Assembly: GCF_000020645.1 (NCBI RefSeq)
Contig: NC_011060.1
Span: 866,501 to 930,500 of the forward strand
Length of the DNA: 64,000 nucleotides
Direction of reading: 5' to 3'
DNA from: Pelodictyon phaeoclathratiforme BU-1
Lineage (GTDB): Bacteria > Bacteroidota > Chlorobiia > Chlorobiales > Chlorobiaceae
Made by a program: the position numbers and the translations under genes. Numbering within the stretch: the stretch's first letter is position 1; the number at the start of each line of letters is the position of its first letter. The notes below the pieces were generated by a model. The model ran no database searches. It had not been told where the DNA came from and saw only the letters and a program-made list of their open reading frames with translations. Positions 17,339 to 25,758 of the stretch are shown here, one piece after another.

Positions 17339-18394
17339 TCAGTACCGTTTACTCGTCAGAAGGACGCTCCGGTACTTTTCAAGGTTTTCAAGTACCTCTC
17401 CCGTACCTCTTGCCACAGCGGTAAGGGGGTCTTCGCTGATATGCACGGCAAGCTTGGTCTCTTCACTGATTCTTTTGTCAAGCCCTTTGATGAGCGATCC
17501 GCCACCGGCAAGGAAGAGCCCGCGGTCAAAAATGTCAGCCGAAAGTTCCGGTTTGGTCACTTCGAGGCTTTTTTTGATCGAGGTGATAATCTGGCTGATT
17601 GGAGTCGCTATTGCTTCCCTGATCGTTGCAGAGTTGACCTCTCGCTCCTCGGGAAGCGCGGTTACCAGGTTTCTGCCTCTGACCATCATGGTGAGCTCTT
17701 TTTCCAGTTTATAGGCCGACGCAATTTTAATTTTCACATCCTCGGCAGTACGTTCGCCAATTGCCAGACTGTAAGCTTTGCGGAAGTGACGGACGATCGC
17801 ATTGGTGATATCGGTTCCTGCGACCCGAAGCGACTCACCTGATGCAATGCCACCGAGTGAAATAACGGCAATTTCTGTGGTGCCGCCCCCGATATCGACA
17901 ATCATATTGCCCATTGGTTCCTGGACGTCAAGTCCGATACCGATGGCTGCCGCCATGGGCTCGGTGACCAGATAAACCTCTTTGGCTCCAACATGTTCGG
18001 CAGAGTCGCGAACAGCCCTTTTTTCAACTTCAGTGATGCCTGACGGGATACCGATAACCATACGGCGGATACCGAGTGAAAACTGGTTTTTTGTTTTATT
18101 GATTAATCCCTTGATCAGCTCTTCCGTTGCCTCATAGTCAGCAATGACACCATTGGCCAGAGGGCGGATGGTTACAATGCCGGGATGGGTTTTTTCATGC
18201 ATAAGAAGTGCTTCATGTCCGATAGCGACGATCTTTCCTGTGTTGCGCTCGCGGGCAACTATAGAAGGCTCATTTAAAACAACACCTTTACCCCGTATAA
18301 AAATCAATGTATTTGCTGTTCCCAGGTCAATGGCGATGTCCCTGAACAGATTACTGAAAAAGCTCATATTCTCATGGTTCTGTGTGTCTGTCAT
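17339..18394 (-). CDS. mreB: rod shape-determining protein MreB
   Basis: A 351-residue bacterial actin that organises lateral wall synthesis under the inner membrane. The phosphate-1 motif AIDLGTANTLIF lies at about residues 21-32, phosphate-2 IVDIGGGTTEIAVISLGGI near 165, and the adenosine motif LAGGGSLIKGL near 296. The hydrophobic stretch FFSNLFRD before the first strand is a likely membrane anchor. Translation may begin at Met-10 rather than Met-1. It is unlinked from mreC-mreD-mrdA, which lie 20 kb away. Confidence 0.97.
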   Translation of the reverse strand: MTDTQNHENMSFFSNLFRDIAIDLGTANTLIFIRGKGVVLNEPSIVARERNTGKIVAIGHEALLMHEKTHPGIVTIRPLANGVIADYEATEELIKGLINKTKNQFSLGIRRMVIGIPSGITEVEKRAVRDSAEHVGAKEVYLVTEPMAAAIGIGLDVQEPMGNMIVDIGGGTTEIAVISLGGIASGESLRVAGTDITNAIVRHFRKAYSLAIGERTAEDVKIKIASAYKLEKELTMMVRGRNLVTALPEEREVNSATIREAIATPISQIITSIKKSLEVTKPELSADIFDRGLFLAGGGSLIKGLDKRISEETKLAVHISEDPLTAVARGTGEVLENLEKYRSVLLTSKRY

Positions 18395-18620
18395 AGTGGC
18401 TTGGAAAGGAGCGGATTCAGGCTATATTCCAAGGTTTAAACTGAACTCTTAAGGTAGATCAATGCAACTTTTTTTCAAATGAAATAATTGATTCTTTGAC
18501 CACTTTTTTTGCAGTTTGCTCCGCTTTTCCACTCCCGGTTCGGGGTTTCGGGAAAGAGAGCTATTATGTACATTGCCACAACGGAATTTCTGAAGCCTGA
18601 TAACCAAAATGAGGTAAGAA

Positions 18621-19907
18621 GTGTTACGCCAATATCGTTTTCCGGAAGAGCGTTCAGCTCTTGAAAAGCAGTTGAGTCGAAGCGTTACTTTTGATGTTTC
18701 TGTTCAGTCTGCTGTTGAAGAAATTTTGCAAGAGGTTCGCCAGAAGGGAGACATCGCTGTATTGGATTACACGGAGCGCTTCCAGGGAGTCAGGTTGTCC
18801 GATATGGTTGTTCCCCAGGGAGCAATACAGGAAGCCTACCATAATGCCGATCACTCTTTTCTGGCCGTACTTGAGGAGGCGTACCGTAATATTGTCCGGT
18901 TTCATCAGTACGAAGCAGAGAAAAGTTTTTTTTATGAAGCAGAGGGAGGGGTGGTTCTTGGTCAGCGAGTAACTCCCATGCAGCGTGCTCTTCTCTATGT
19001 TCCTGGTGGGCAGGCATCGTATCCCTCATCGGTGCTTATGAACGCTGCTCCGGCAAAAGTGGCCGGGGTCAAAGATATTTTCATGACCACTCCCTGTGAT
19101 GCTTCGGGAGAGGTAAATCCCGATATTCTTGCTGCGGCGGCTGTTGCCGGAATTACCTCCGTATACAAACTCGGCGGAGCCCAGGCAATAGCGGCCTTTG
19201 CCTATGGTACCAGGAGCATTCCAAAGGTTGACATCATCACAGGTCCCGGCAACAAATATGTAGCGCTGGCCAAAAAGCAGGTTTTTGGTCATGTCGCCAT
19301 CGACAGTATTGCAGGTCCTTCCGAAGTGGTTATTATAGCAGACGAAATGGCCAATCCTGAATTTATTGTCCTTGACATGTTTGCCCAGGCGGAGCATGAT
19401 CCCGATGCATCGGCCGTGCTGATCACCCCCTCAGCATCGCTTGCTGCAGCCGTAAGGGAGTGTGCTGAAGCTCGTCTTCCGGGAATGAACAGGCGGGAGA
19501 TTATTGCCTCCTCAATGCAGCACAATGGTGCCATCGTACTTGTCGGCTCACTTGAAGAGGCTTGCGAAGTGTCGGATATGATTGCTCCCGAGCATCTTGA
19601 GCTGCATGTCGAACACCCTTGGGAAATATTGCCGGATATTCACCATGCCGGTGCAATTTTTATGGGAGGATACTCCTGCGAAACCGTCGGTGATTATTTC
19701 GCCGGTCCGAACCATACACTCCCGACCAATGGAACCGCAAGGTTTTTTTCGCCGCTTTCGGTGCGTGACTTTGTCAAGCACACCTCAATCATCTCCTATT
19801 CAAAAAAGCAAATGCATCGTTGTGGGGAGAAAATTGCATCCTTTGCTGACCATGAGGGGCTCCAGGCCCATGCTGAGGCTGTTCGGGCGAGATTGAGAGC
19901 GCTATGA
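18621..19907 (+). CDS. hisD: histidinol dehydrogenase
   Basis: A 428-residue zinc enzyme catalysing the last two oxidations from L-histidinol to L-histidine with two NAD+. Motifs: PGGQASYPSSVLMNAAPAKV, GPGNKYVALAKK, the zinc/catalytic segment DMFAQAEHDPDA near residues 251-262, and EHLELH near 323. A GTG start is used, with GAGGTAAG placed ideally before it. The queA start overlaps the stop (ATGA), so histidine and queuosine genes are translationally coupled here. Other his genes are absent. Confidence 0.96.
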   Translation: MLRQYRFPEERSALEKQLSRSVTFDVSVQSAVEEILQEVRQKGDIAVLDYTERFQGVRLSDMVVPQGAIQEAYHNADHSFLAVLEEAYRNIVRFHQYEAEKSFFYEAEGGVVLGQRVTPMQRALLYVPGGQASYPSSVLMNAAPAKVAGVKDIFMTTPCDASGEVNPDILAAAAVAGITSVYKLGGAQAIAAFAYGTRSIPKVDIITGPGNKYVALAKKQVFGHVAIDSIAGPSEVVIIADEMANPEFIVLDMFAQAEHDPDASAVLITPSASLAAAVRECAEARLPGMNRREIIASSMQHNGAIVLVGSLEEACEVSDMIAPEHLELHVEHPWEILPDIHHAGAIFMGGYSCETVGDYFAGPNHTLPTNGTARFFSPLSVRDFVKHTSIISYSKKQMHRCGEKIASFADHEGLQAHAEAVRARLRAL

Positions 19908-20929
19908 GAACTGGTGATTTTGATTACGAATTGTCGGAAGAGAAGATTGCAAAATATCCACCTGCGGAACGTGGTTCCACTCGTCTTCTGGTGCTCAATC
20001 GTCACTCTGGCGCTGTTGTACACGCATCCTATGCCAGTCTCGACCTTTTTTTGCAGCCAGGTGACCTGCTTGTGCTGAATAATACGAGGGTGCTCCGCGC
20101 AAGGCTTTATGCCAGCAAATCTACCGGTGCCAGGATTGAGTTGATGCTTCTTGAAAAGCATCAGGAGGAGCAAAATCGGGTGCTTTACCGGGGGAAGCTG
20201 AAAAAGGGCGACAAACTCATGGCGCACGATCAGGAATTGCTCGTTACCGACATTGTTGATCACGGTATTGCCCGAATTGCCGTCTGCGGGGAGCGATCGC
20301 TCAGCGACCTCTTTGAACGTTTTGGTGGTGTGCCTATTCCCCCTTATCTCAAGCGAGATGCTGAAGAGGTTGACCGGGAGCGCTATCAGACCGTTTTTGC
20401 TGAATTACCGGGTTCTGTAGCCGCTCCGACCGCCTCCCTGAACATGACTTCAGAGCTGCTCGACACGCTTCGCCGGAAGGGTGTTGACATGGTTACCCTT
20501 ACACTGCATGTTGGTCTGGGTACCTTTCTTCCTGTCAGGGCAGATGCCCTTGAGGAGCACGTCATGCACCGCGAGTATTACTCAATACCCGCAACGTTGG
20601 TTGAGAAGATTCGCAAGGTAAAAACTACCGGAGGAAGGGTTATCGCTGTAGGTACTACGGTAACCAGGGCACTCGAACATGCAGGGGAGCGCATGGAGAC
20701 TTTTACGGGAGATGCACCACTGACAGGAGAGGCCGATATATTCATCTATCCAGGGTATCAATTCCGTATCATCGATTGCCTTCTGACTAACTTTCATGCA
20801 CCCCGTTCAACGGTACTGATGCTTACAGCAGCATTTGCCGGCCCCGATCATCTGCGCAATGCCTACCAGAAAGCGCTTGAGGAAGGGTATCGCTTTCTCA
20901 GTTATGGTGACAGCATGTTCATCGCCTGA
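19904..20929 (+). CDS. queA: S-adenosylmethionine:tRNA ribosyltransferase-isomerase (QueA)
   Basis: A 341-residue enzyme transferring the ribosyl part of SAM to preQ1 in tRNA, giving epoxyqueuosine. The N-terminal FDYELSEEKIAKYPPAERG and LVLNNTRVLRARL, central LHVGLGTFLPV, and C-terminal TNFHAPRSTVLMLTAAFAG are diagnostic, and length is usual. One oddity: the segment normally PTAGLHFT reads PTASLNMT, so the family's usual glycine and histidine are replaced. Everything else is intact, so it may be a lineage variant. Confidence 0.95.
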   Translation: MRTGDFDYELSEEKIAKYPPAERGSTRLLVLNRHSGAVVHASYASLDLFLQPGDLLVLNNTRVLRARLYASKSTGARIELMLLEKHQEEQNRVLYRGKLKKGDKLMAHDQELLVTDIVDHGIARIAVCGERSLSDLFERFGGVPIPPYLKRDAEEVDRERYQTVFAELPGSVAAPTASLNMTSELLDTLRRKGVDMVTLTLHVGLGTFLPVRADALEEHVMHREYYSIPATLVEKIRKVKTTGGRVIAVGTTVTRALEHAGERMETFTGDAPLTGEADIFIYPGYQFRIIDCLLTNFHAPRSTVLMLTAAFAGPDHLRNAYQKALEEGYRFLSYGDSMFIA

Positions 20930-21173
20930 AATTTTGATCACTCTAATCTCCCGTTTCACCTTTTTACCTTAAAGAAGCGGGCTGATTCTTTTTCTTTACC
21001 TAAAGAACTTAGTTATGGCTGCTGCTTCCGAAAAGGGCGATACTTGCTTATGCAGTGGAGGTATGGTATTTTTAAGATTGTCTTCTGTCGCCTGACAGCA
21101 TAGGCGTTTTCGCCTGCATTTACCTGAAGTCTATTCGTTTTCACATACACATAAACACATGGAGATTGACCTT

Positions 21174-23744
21174 ATGAGTCTTGTAGACCAATATCGCGCA
21201 CATACTGAAGAGCGAGCAAAGCTCAGCATTCCACCCTTACCATTAACGGCCGAGCAGACCCGTTTGCTTGTTGGTCTGCTTCAGCAGGAAGTCGTTGAGG
21301 AGCCGGAGTATCTGCTTGAGTTGTTTCGTGAACATATTAGCCCGGGCGTTGATGATGCCGCCTTTGAAAAAGCCGCTTTTCTTGATGCTATCCTCAAGGG
21401 AGAGCTCTCCTGCAGCGTGATTGACAAAGTGGAAGCCGTCAGCATTCTGGGAACCATGCTCGGAGGCTATAATGTCAAGCCTCTTGTTGATGCGCTCGGT
21501 CATGACGATCCGACGATATGCAGAGAAGCTGCTGCGATGCTGAAAAAGACCTTGCTGGTCTATGACCTGTTCGATGTTGTGGTTGACCTCTCAAAAACCA
21601 ATACCTATGCTGAAGAGGTGCTCAAGTCATGGGCAGAAGCAGAATGGTTTACCTCCAGGCCAACACTTCCGGAAAAAATGACCCTTACGGTTTTCAAAGT
21701 ACCGGGTGAAACCAATACGGACGATCTTTCTCCAGCCAGTGAGGCATTTACTCGCAGCGATATTCCTCTTCATGCCCGCTGTATGCTTGGTACCAAGATA
21801 ACCAATCCGATAGAAACCATTGCCGAGCTGAAAACGAAAGGCCATCCACTTGCTTATGTTGGCGATGTTGTCGGTACCGGATCAAGCCGGAAGTCGGGAA
21901 TCAACTCGGTTCAGTGGCACATTGGTAACGATATTCCAGCAGTACCCAACAAGCGGAGCGGTGGAGTGGTTATTGGCAGCATTATTGCTCCCATTTTTTT
22001 CAATACAGCAGAGGATTCGGGTGCCTTGCCTGTCCAGGCTGATGTGACGGCAATGGAGATGGGCGATGTTATTGATCTTTATCTTGCCACAGGTACCATA
22101 GAGAAAAACGGTGCAGTGATCGCGCGGTTCGAACTCTCCCCGAATACGATTGCGGACGAGGTTCGTGCCGGAGGACGTATTCCCCTGATTATTGGCCGAA
22201 CCCTGACCAGAAAGGCACGAAAAGCTCTCGGATTAGGTGAAGACAACCTCTTCCTGCGTCCTGAACAGCCTGCAGACAGCGGTAAAGGTTACACGCTTGC
22301 CCAGAAAATGATCGGCAAGGCCTGTGGTCTTCAGGGTGTGCGTCCGGGGATGTATGTTGAACCAGAGACACTTACGGTTGGTTCACAGGATACAACCGGA
22401 GCCATGACCCGTGACGAGGTGAAAGAGTTTGCAGCACTCAGTTTCAGCGCTGATCTCTTAATGCAGAGCTTTTGCCATACATCAGCCTATCCAAAGCCTT
22501 CTGATGTGAAGTTGCACAGAAGCCTCCCGTACTTTATCATGAGCAGGGGCGGCGTTTCGCTTAAACCCGGAGACGGTGTTATTCACACATGGCTGAACCG
22601 CATGGTGCTGCCCGATACACTTGGTACTGGCGCTGATTCCCATACCCGTTTTCCAATCGGCATTTCGTTCCCGGCAGGTTCAGGGCTTGTAGCATTTGCA
22701 GGTGTTACCGGAACCATGCCTTTGAATGTTCCTGAATCAGTGCTTGTGCGCTTTACTGGTGAGATGCAGCAAGGTATTACATTGCGGGATCTGGTCAACG
22801 CCATTCCCTATGTGGCCTTGAAGCAAGGCTTGCTGACCGTCGAAAAGAAAGGCAAGAAAAACGTCTTTGCCGGTCGTATTCTTGAAATCGAAGGGCTGCC
22901 GAAACTCAAGGTTGAGCAAGCTTTTGAACTCAGTGATGCTTCTGCCGAACGAAGCGCTGCGGCCTGCACTGTCCGGCTCGATAAAGAACCGGTTATCGAA
23001 TATCTCAGCTCAAACGTCAAATTGCTCGAACAAATGATAGAGCTGGGCTATGGCGATGCTGATACCCTGCAACGTCGAATCGGTAAAATGGAAGCCTGGC
23101 TTGCAAACCCCTCTCTTCTTGAGCCAGACAGTGATGCAGAGTATGCAGCAGTTATCGAGGTCGATATGAACAAAATTACCGAGCCGATTCTTGCCTGCCC
23201 CAACGATCCTGATGATGTCATGACGCTCAGTGAGGTGCTTCGTACCGACGACAGGCCGAAAGTCATTGACGAGGTCTTTGTTGGAAGTTGTATGACCAAT
23301 ATTGGCCATTTCCGCGCTCTCGGCGAAATTTTGCGCAACAAGGGTGTTGCCCCGGTAAAGCTCTGGATTGTTCCTCCCACGAAAATGGATATGACAAAAC
23401 TGATCGAAGAGGGCTATTACTCGATATTTGGCGCATCCGGAGCCCGTATTGAGCGTCCGGGATGTTCACTGTGCATGGGTAATCAGGCAAGGGTCGCCGA
23501 TAATGCCGTAGTCTTCTCTACCAGCACAAGAAACTTCGATAACCGCATGGGCACGGGAGCACAGGTCTATCTTGGCTCAGCGGAGCTTGCTGCAGTATGC
23601 GCCCTTCTTGGTCACCTGCCAAACAAAGATGAGTATATGGAAATCATCAACCGTCATCTCTCAGGCGAAAAAGAGGAGAATGTTTACCAATATCTTAACT
23701 TTCACAAGCTTGAAAAAGCAGAATTAGAGTTGCTTGTTGAGTAA
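21174..23744 (+). CDS. acnB: bifunctional aconitate hydratase 2 / 2-methylisocitrate dehydratase (AcnB)
   Basis: An 856-residue AcnB-type aconitase that isomerises citrate and isocitrate; in green sulfur bacteria it serves the reductive TCA cycle. The domain order is AcnB-specific: an N-terminal HEAT-like domain, then the swivel domain (about 165-385), then the catalytic barrels. [4Fe-4S] ligands are the Cys in FVGSCMTNIGHFR (about 705) and two in GCSLCMGN (about 763 and 766). Start ATG 21174 is chosen because MSLVDQYRAHTEERA aligns with other AcnB starts and GGAG lies 9 nt upstream; ATG 21159 would add five residues. Confidence 0.96.
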   Translation: MSLVDQYRAHTEERAKLSIPPLPLTAEQTRLLVGLLQQEVVEEPEYLLELFREHISPGVDDAAFEKAAFLDAILKGELSCSVIDKVEAVSILGTMLGGYNVKPLVDALGHDDPTICREAAAMLKKTLLVYDLFDVVVDLSKTNTYAEEVLKSWAEAEWFTSRPTLPEKMTLTVFKVPGETNTDDLSPASEAFTRSDIPLHARCMLGTKITNPIETIAELKTKGHPLAYVGDVVGTGSSRKSGINSVQWHIGNDIPAVPNKRSGGVVIGSIIAPIFFNTAEDSGALPVQADVTAMEMGDVIDLYLATGTIEKNGAVIARFELSPNTIADEVRAGGRIPLIIGRTLTRKARKALGLGEDNLFLRPEQPADSGKGYTLAQKMIGKACGLQGVRPGMYVEPETLTVGSQDTTGAMTRDEVKEFAALSFSADLLMQSFCHTSAYPKPSDVKLHRSLPYFIMSRGGVSLKPGDGVIHTWLNRMVLPDTLGTGADSHTRFPIGISFPAGSGLVAFAGVTGTMPLNVPESVLVRFTGEMQQGITLRDLVNAIPYVALKQGLLTVEKKGKKNVFAGRILEIEGLPKLKVEQAFELSDASAERSAAACTVRLDKEPVIEYLSSNVKLLEQMIELGYGDADTLQRRIGKMEAWLANPSLLEPDSDAEYAAVIEVDMNKITEPILACPNDPDDVMTLSEVLRTDDRPKVIDEVFVGSCMTNIGHFRALGEILRNKGVAPVKLWIVPPTKMDMTKLIEEGYYSIFGASGARIERPGCSLCMGNQARVADNAVVFSTSTRNFDNRMGTGAQVYLGSAELAAVCALLGHLPNKDEYMEIINRHLSGEKEENVYQYLNFHKLEKAELELLVE

Positions 23745-23760
23745 AAAAAATATTTATTAA

Positions 23761-23793
23761 GGCGGGATGTGAAATTTTTTTGCATATTCCGCC
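23761..23793 (+). terminator. hairpin after acnB, possible terminator
   Basis: GGCGGGATGTG (23761-23771) pairs with CATATTCCGCC (23783-23793) with two mismatches or wobbles, 16 bp after the acnB stop. The T-run is in the loop and not after the stem, so it may be a stabilising 3' structure rather than a classic terminator. Confidence 0.4.
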
Positions 23794-23885
23794 ATACAGT
23801 AGGCTTTTGAAAAGTCGCTGTTTTTTTTTATTATTCGAGAGCTGATGAAGCTGTCAATTATCAAACAACAAAAATAATAATAGCA

Positions 23886-24098
23886 ATGAAAAAACTTTTC
23901 ATTTTCCTCTTTCTTTTGAGCTCAGTCTCTTTCGTTGGCTGCGCAAAAAAAGCTGAAGCACCAGTAGAAGCACCGGTAGAAGCACCTGCAGCGCCAGCAG
24001 CAGAAGCACCAGCAGCAGAGGCACCGGCAGCACCAGCAGCAGAAGCACCAGCAGCAGAAGCACCAGCAGCACCAGCAGCAGAAGCACCTGCAAAATAA
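23886..24098 (+). CDS. small Ala/Pro/Glu-rich lipoprotein
   Basis: A 70-residue protein with a lipoprotein signal (MKKLFIFLFLLSSVSFVGC, lipobox FVGC, Cys-19) followed by a low-complexity tail of EAPAAPAAEAPA-type repeats to the stop. After processing only about 50 residues remain, an extended acidic Ala-Pro stalk anchored to a membrane lipid. It has no enzymatic domain; a structural or spacer role is likely. No Shine-Dalgarno is visible, but a strong terminator follows, supporting a real monocistronic gene. Confidence 0.8.
   Translation: MKKLFIFLFLLSSVSFVGCAKKAEAPVEAPVEAPAAPAAEAPAAEAPAAPAAEAPAAEAPAAPAAEAPAK
23991..24092 (+). repeat. 39-bp tandem repeat coding the lipoprotein tail
   Basis: Two full 39-bp units (23991-24029, 24030-24068; three differences) and a partial third (24069-24092). 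Each codes APAAEAPAAEAPA. The unit is a multiple of three, so copy-number change keeps the frame and would alter tail length. Confidence 0.85.
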
Positions 24099-24127
24099 GT
24101 TTCCGGTTTTCCGGTCTCTTATGTCAA

Positions 24128-24161
24128 AGAGGCAGAACGCAAGTTCTGTCTCTTTTTTTTT
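24128..24161 (+). terminator. rho-independent terminator of the lipoprotein gene
   Basis: AGAGGCAGAAC (24128-24138), loop GCAA, GTTCTGTCTCT (24143-24153), an 11-bp stem with one G-U pair, then a run of nine T. Confidence 0.92.
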
Positions 24162-24307
24162 GCACCACGGATGCTCATGAAAAGGTATCGGCTATGGTGC
24201 TTGCGGGTGTAAAAAGAGTGAATGTGCAAAAAGGCTGAAGCTGCAAACAGTTTGGTCAGCGAGAGGTTGCCCGGCAGCACGGATAATCAGATAATGATCG
24301 GGATTTC

Positions 24308-24354
24308 AGCAAAAAAAAAGAGACAAATGGTTAGTTTGTCTCTTTTTTTTTGCT
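24308..24354 (-). terminator. terminator of tRNA-Gln (bidirectional in form)
   Basis: A perfect 20-bp inverted repeat (24308-24327 with 24335-24354, 7-nt loop) made of GAGACAAA flanked by nine A and nine T. It starts at the 3' end of the tRNA-Gln gene on the minus strand, and its symmetry would let it stop transcription from either side. Confidence 0.88.
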
Positions 24355-24426
24355 GAGGAGGCAGGACTCGAACCTGCAAATTGCCTGATCCAGAATCAGG
24401 AGCCTTACCAATTTGGCCACTCCTCA
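24353..24426 (-). tRNA. tRNA-Gln (CTG anticodon)
   Basis: Full cloverleaf on the minus strand: acceptor TGAGGAG / CTCCTCA, anticodon stem CCTGA / TCAGG with loop TTCTGGA (anticodon CTG, reads CAG), T-arm GCAGG TTCGAGT CCTGC, discriminator G as expected for Gln. The weak first pair (T-A) is typical of tRNA-Gln. CCA is not encoded. Confidence 0.95.
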
Positions 24427-24483
24427 ATAGTGAGGTGAATATAGTAAAAAATAATTTATTCCAATTTTCTTTTCTCTTTTTTT

Positions 24484-25377
24484 TTAGAGAATGGTGAGAA
24501 GTACAGGAATAAGAATCATTGCCACGATCATCGAAGATGCTACAAGAGTTGCGGCAAATTCGTGGTCAAGTTCCTCAATCGAGGCAAGGCTGATGGTTGA
24601 GAACCCTGCCGGTGCGGAAGCTGAGAGTACCACAATGGCCCGGTCGAGCCCTTCAAGGCCAAACAGGCTGGCAAGCCATACTCCGAGAGCAAGTCCGAGA
24701 ACCATGCGCAGGACGATGGCGACAGCAAGATGGAATGGGTTGATTTTTGTTATCCTGAATGATGCCCCGAGAGCAAGAAGCATGAGCGGTATCGTCAGCT
24801 TGCCGATGGAGTGCAGTACTGAGGTTGCAATGGGCATGGGACGCAGATCAAATGCATTCATCAGAAGAGCTGCAATCAGGGCCAGAAGAGGGGGGGAGGT
24901 GATGAGTTTCTTGAGCAGGCCATTTTTAGTGGCACCTCCATCATTGTTGCCAAACGTGCAGACCACTGCAGAAGCCAACAACCCATTCGGAAGATCAAAG
25001 ATGAAGAGGCGAGCCAGCCCATCGTCTCCATAAAATGATTGAATGAAGGGTATGACAAAGCCCACATTCATGATCATTGAGCCACCTGCAACTACCAACC
25101 AGGTTTTTTTTTGCATCTTGATGGCTTTTCCCGTGAGCAAAGCCGCTGCGAGCGTCAAAAGGATAAGAAGCGAAGAGAGAAGAGGAAGAAAAAGCATCGC
25201 ACGACTGATGACCACCCAGGAAAGTACGGAAATCAGGAGTGCAGGAAGCGTCAAATGATAAACAAGCTTAAAAAGAACATCCGGCGCGTAATCATCAAAA
25301 ACTGATGTTTTCCGCAAAAACATTCCCAGAAAAAATGTTGCAAATACAGGAGCGAGAAGAAAAGCAAGGTCAAGCAT
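24484..25377 (-). CDS. AEC-family transporter (auxin-efflux-carrier type permease)
   Basis: A 297-residue inner-membrane protein with about ten hydrophobic helices in two halves. Family hallmarks include the N-terminal FLLAPVFATFFLGMFLR, the YHLTLPALLISVLS segment and the second-half LTIPLMLLALGASF. Bacterial AEC proteins export or import organic acids such as malate or malonate; the substrate here is not evident. It lies between tRNA-Gln and tRNA-Arg, all on the minus strand. Confidence 0.88.
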   Translation of the reverse strand: MLDLAFLLAPVFATFFLGMFLRKTSVFDDYAPDVLFKLVYHLTLPALLISVLSWVVISRAMLFLPLLSSLLILLTLAAALLTGKAIKMQKKTWLVVAGGSMIMNVGFVIPFIQSFYGDDGLARLFIFDLPNGLLASAVVCTFGNNDGGATKNGLLKKLITSPPLLALIAALLMNAFDLRPMPIATSVLHSIGKLTIPLMLLALGASFRITKINPFHLAVAIVLRMVLGLALGVWLASLFGLEGLDRAIVVLSASAPAGFSTISLASIEELDHEFAATLVASSMIVAMILIPVLLTIL

Positions 25378-25418
25378 CGCCGAAAGAGAGAAAAGCTGTT
25401 AAGCCAGGAAGAAGGGAG

Positions 25419-25492
25419 TGCACCCGAGAGGAGTCGAACCTCTAACCGTCTGATTCGTAGTCAGATACTCTATCCAGTTGAGCTACGGGTGC
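25419..25492 (-). tRNA. tRNA-Arg (ACG anticodon)
   Basis: Acceptor GCACCCG / CGGGTGC, anticodon stem CTGA / TCAG with loop CTACGAA (anticodon ACG, to be edited to ICG by TadA), T-arm GAGG TTCGACT CCTC, discriminator A. Last of a three-tRNA run on the minus strand. CCA is not encoded. Confidence 0.95.
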
Positions 25493-25501
25493 TTGTTATG
25501 G

Positions 25502-25575
25502 TAGCGTGTACGGGATTCGAACCCGTGATCTTCGCCTTGAGAGGGCGATGTCCTGGGCCACTAGACGAACACGCC
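25502..25575 (-). tRNA. tRNA-Glu (CTC anticodon)
   Basis: Acceptor GGCGTGT / ACACGCT (first pair G-U), anticodon stem TCGCC / GGCGA with loop CTCTCAA (anticodon CTC, reads GAG), T-arm CGGG TTCGAAT CCCG, discriminator A. Nine bp separate it from tRNA-Arg, so they are probably cut from one transcript. Confidence 0.94.
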
Positions 25576-25605
25576 AGGTAATTTTTTTTCTCATTCACAA
25601 TACGG

Positions 25606-25679
25606 TGGGCCCTGTAGGACTTGAACCTACGACCCAGCGATTATGAGTCGCTTGCTCTGACCAACTGAGCTAAGGGCCC
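25606..25679 (-). tRNA. tRNA with CAT anticodon, probably Ile2 (lysidine type)
   Basis: Acceptor GGGCCCT / AGGGCCC, anticodon stem GCGAC / ATCGC region with loop CTCATAA (anticodon CAT), discriminator A. CAT can mean elongator Met or Ile2. The GGGCCC acceptor and GCGACTCATAATCGC arm resemble bacterial tRNA-Ile2, whose C34 is changed to lysidine by TilS, more than elongator Met. It is first in the tRNA run, downstream of murA. Confidence 0.92.
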
Positions 25680-25758
25680 TCAATGCTTAGCTTTAGAGGC
25701 AGTTAATATAATGCATTGCTGATAATATCCAAAAAAATAATCCTCTTTTTTATTAAAG

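Noticed and set aside
23955..24092. CRISPR-like repeats
   Set aside because: The repeats are contiguous, in frame, and code an Ala-Pro-Glu tail; there are no spacers.
25606..25679. Initiator tRNA-Met
   Set aside because: The anticodon is CAT, but the acceptor has a normal first G-C pair and the anticodon stem lacks the three G-C pairs of initiator tRNA.
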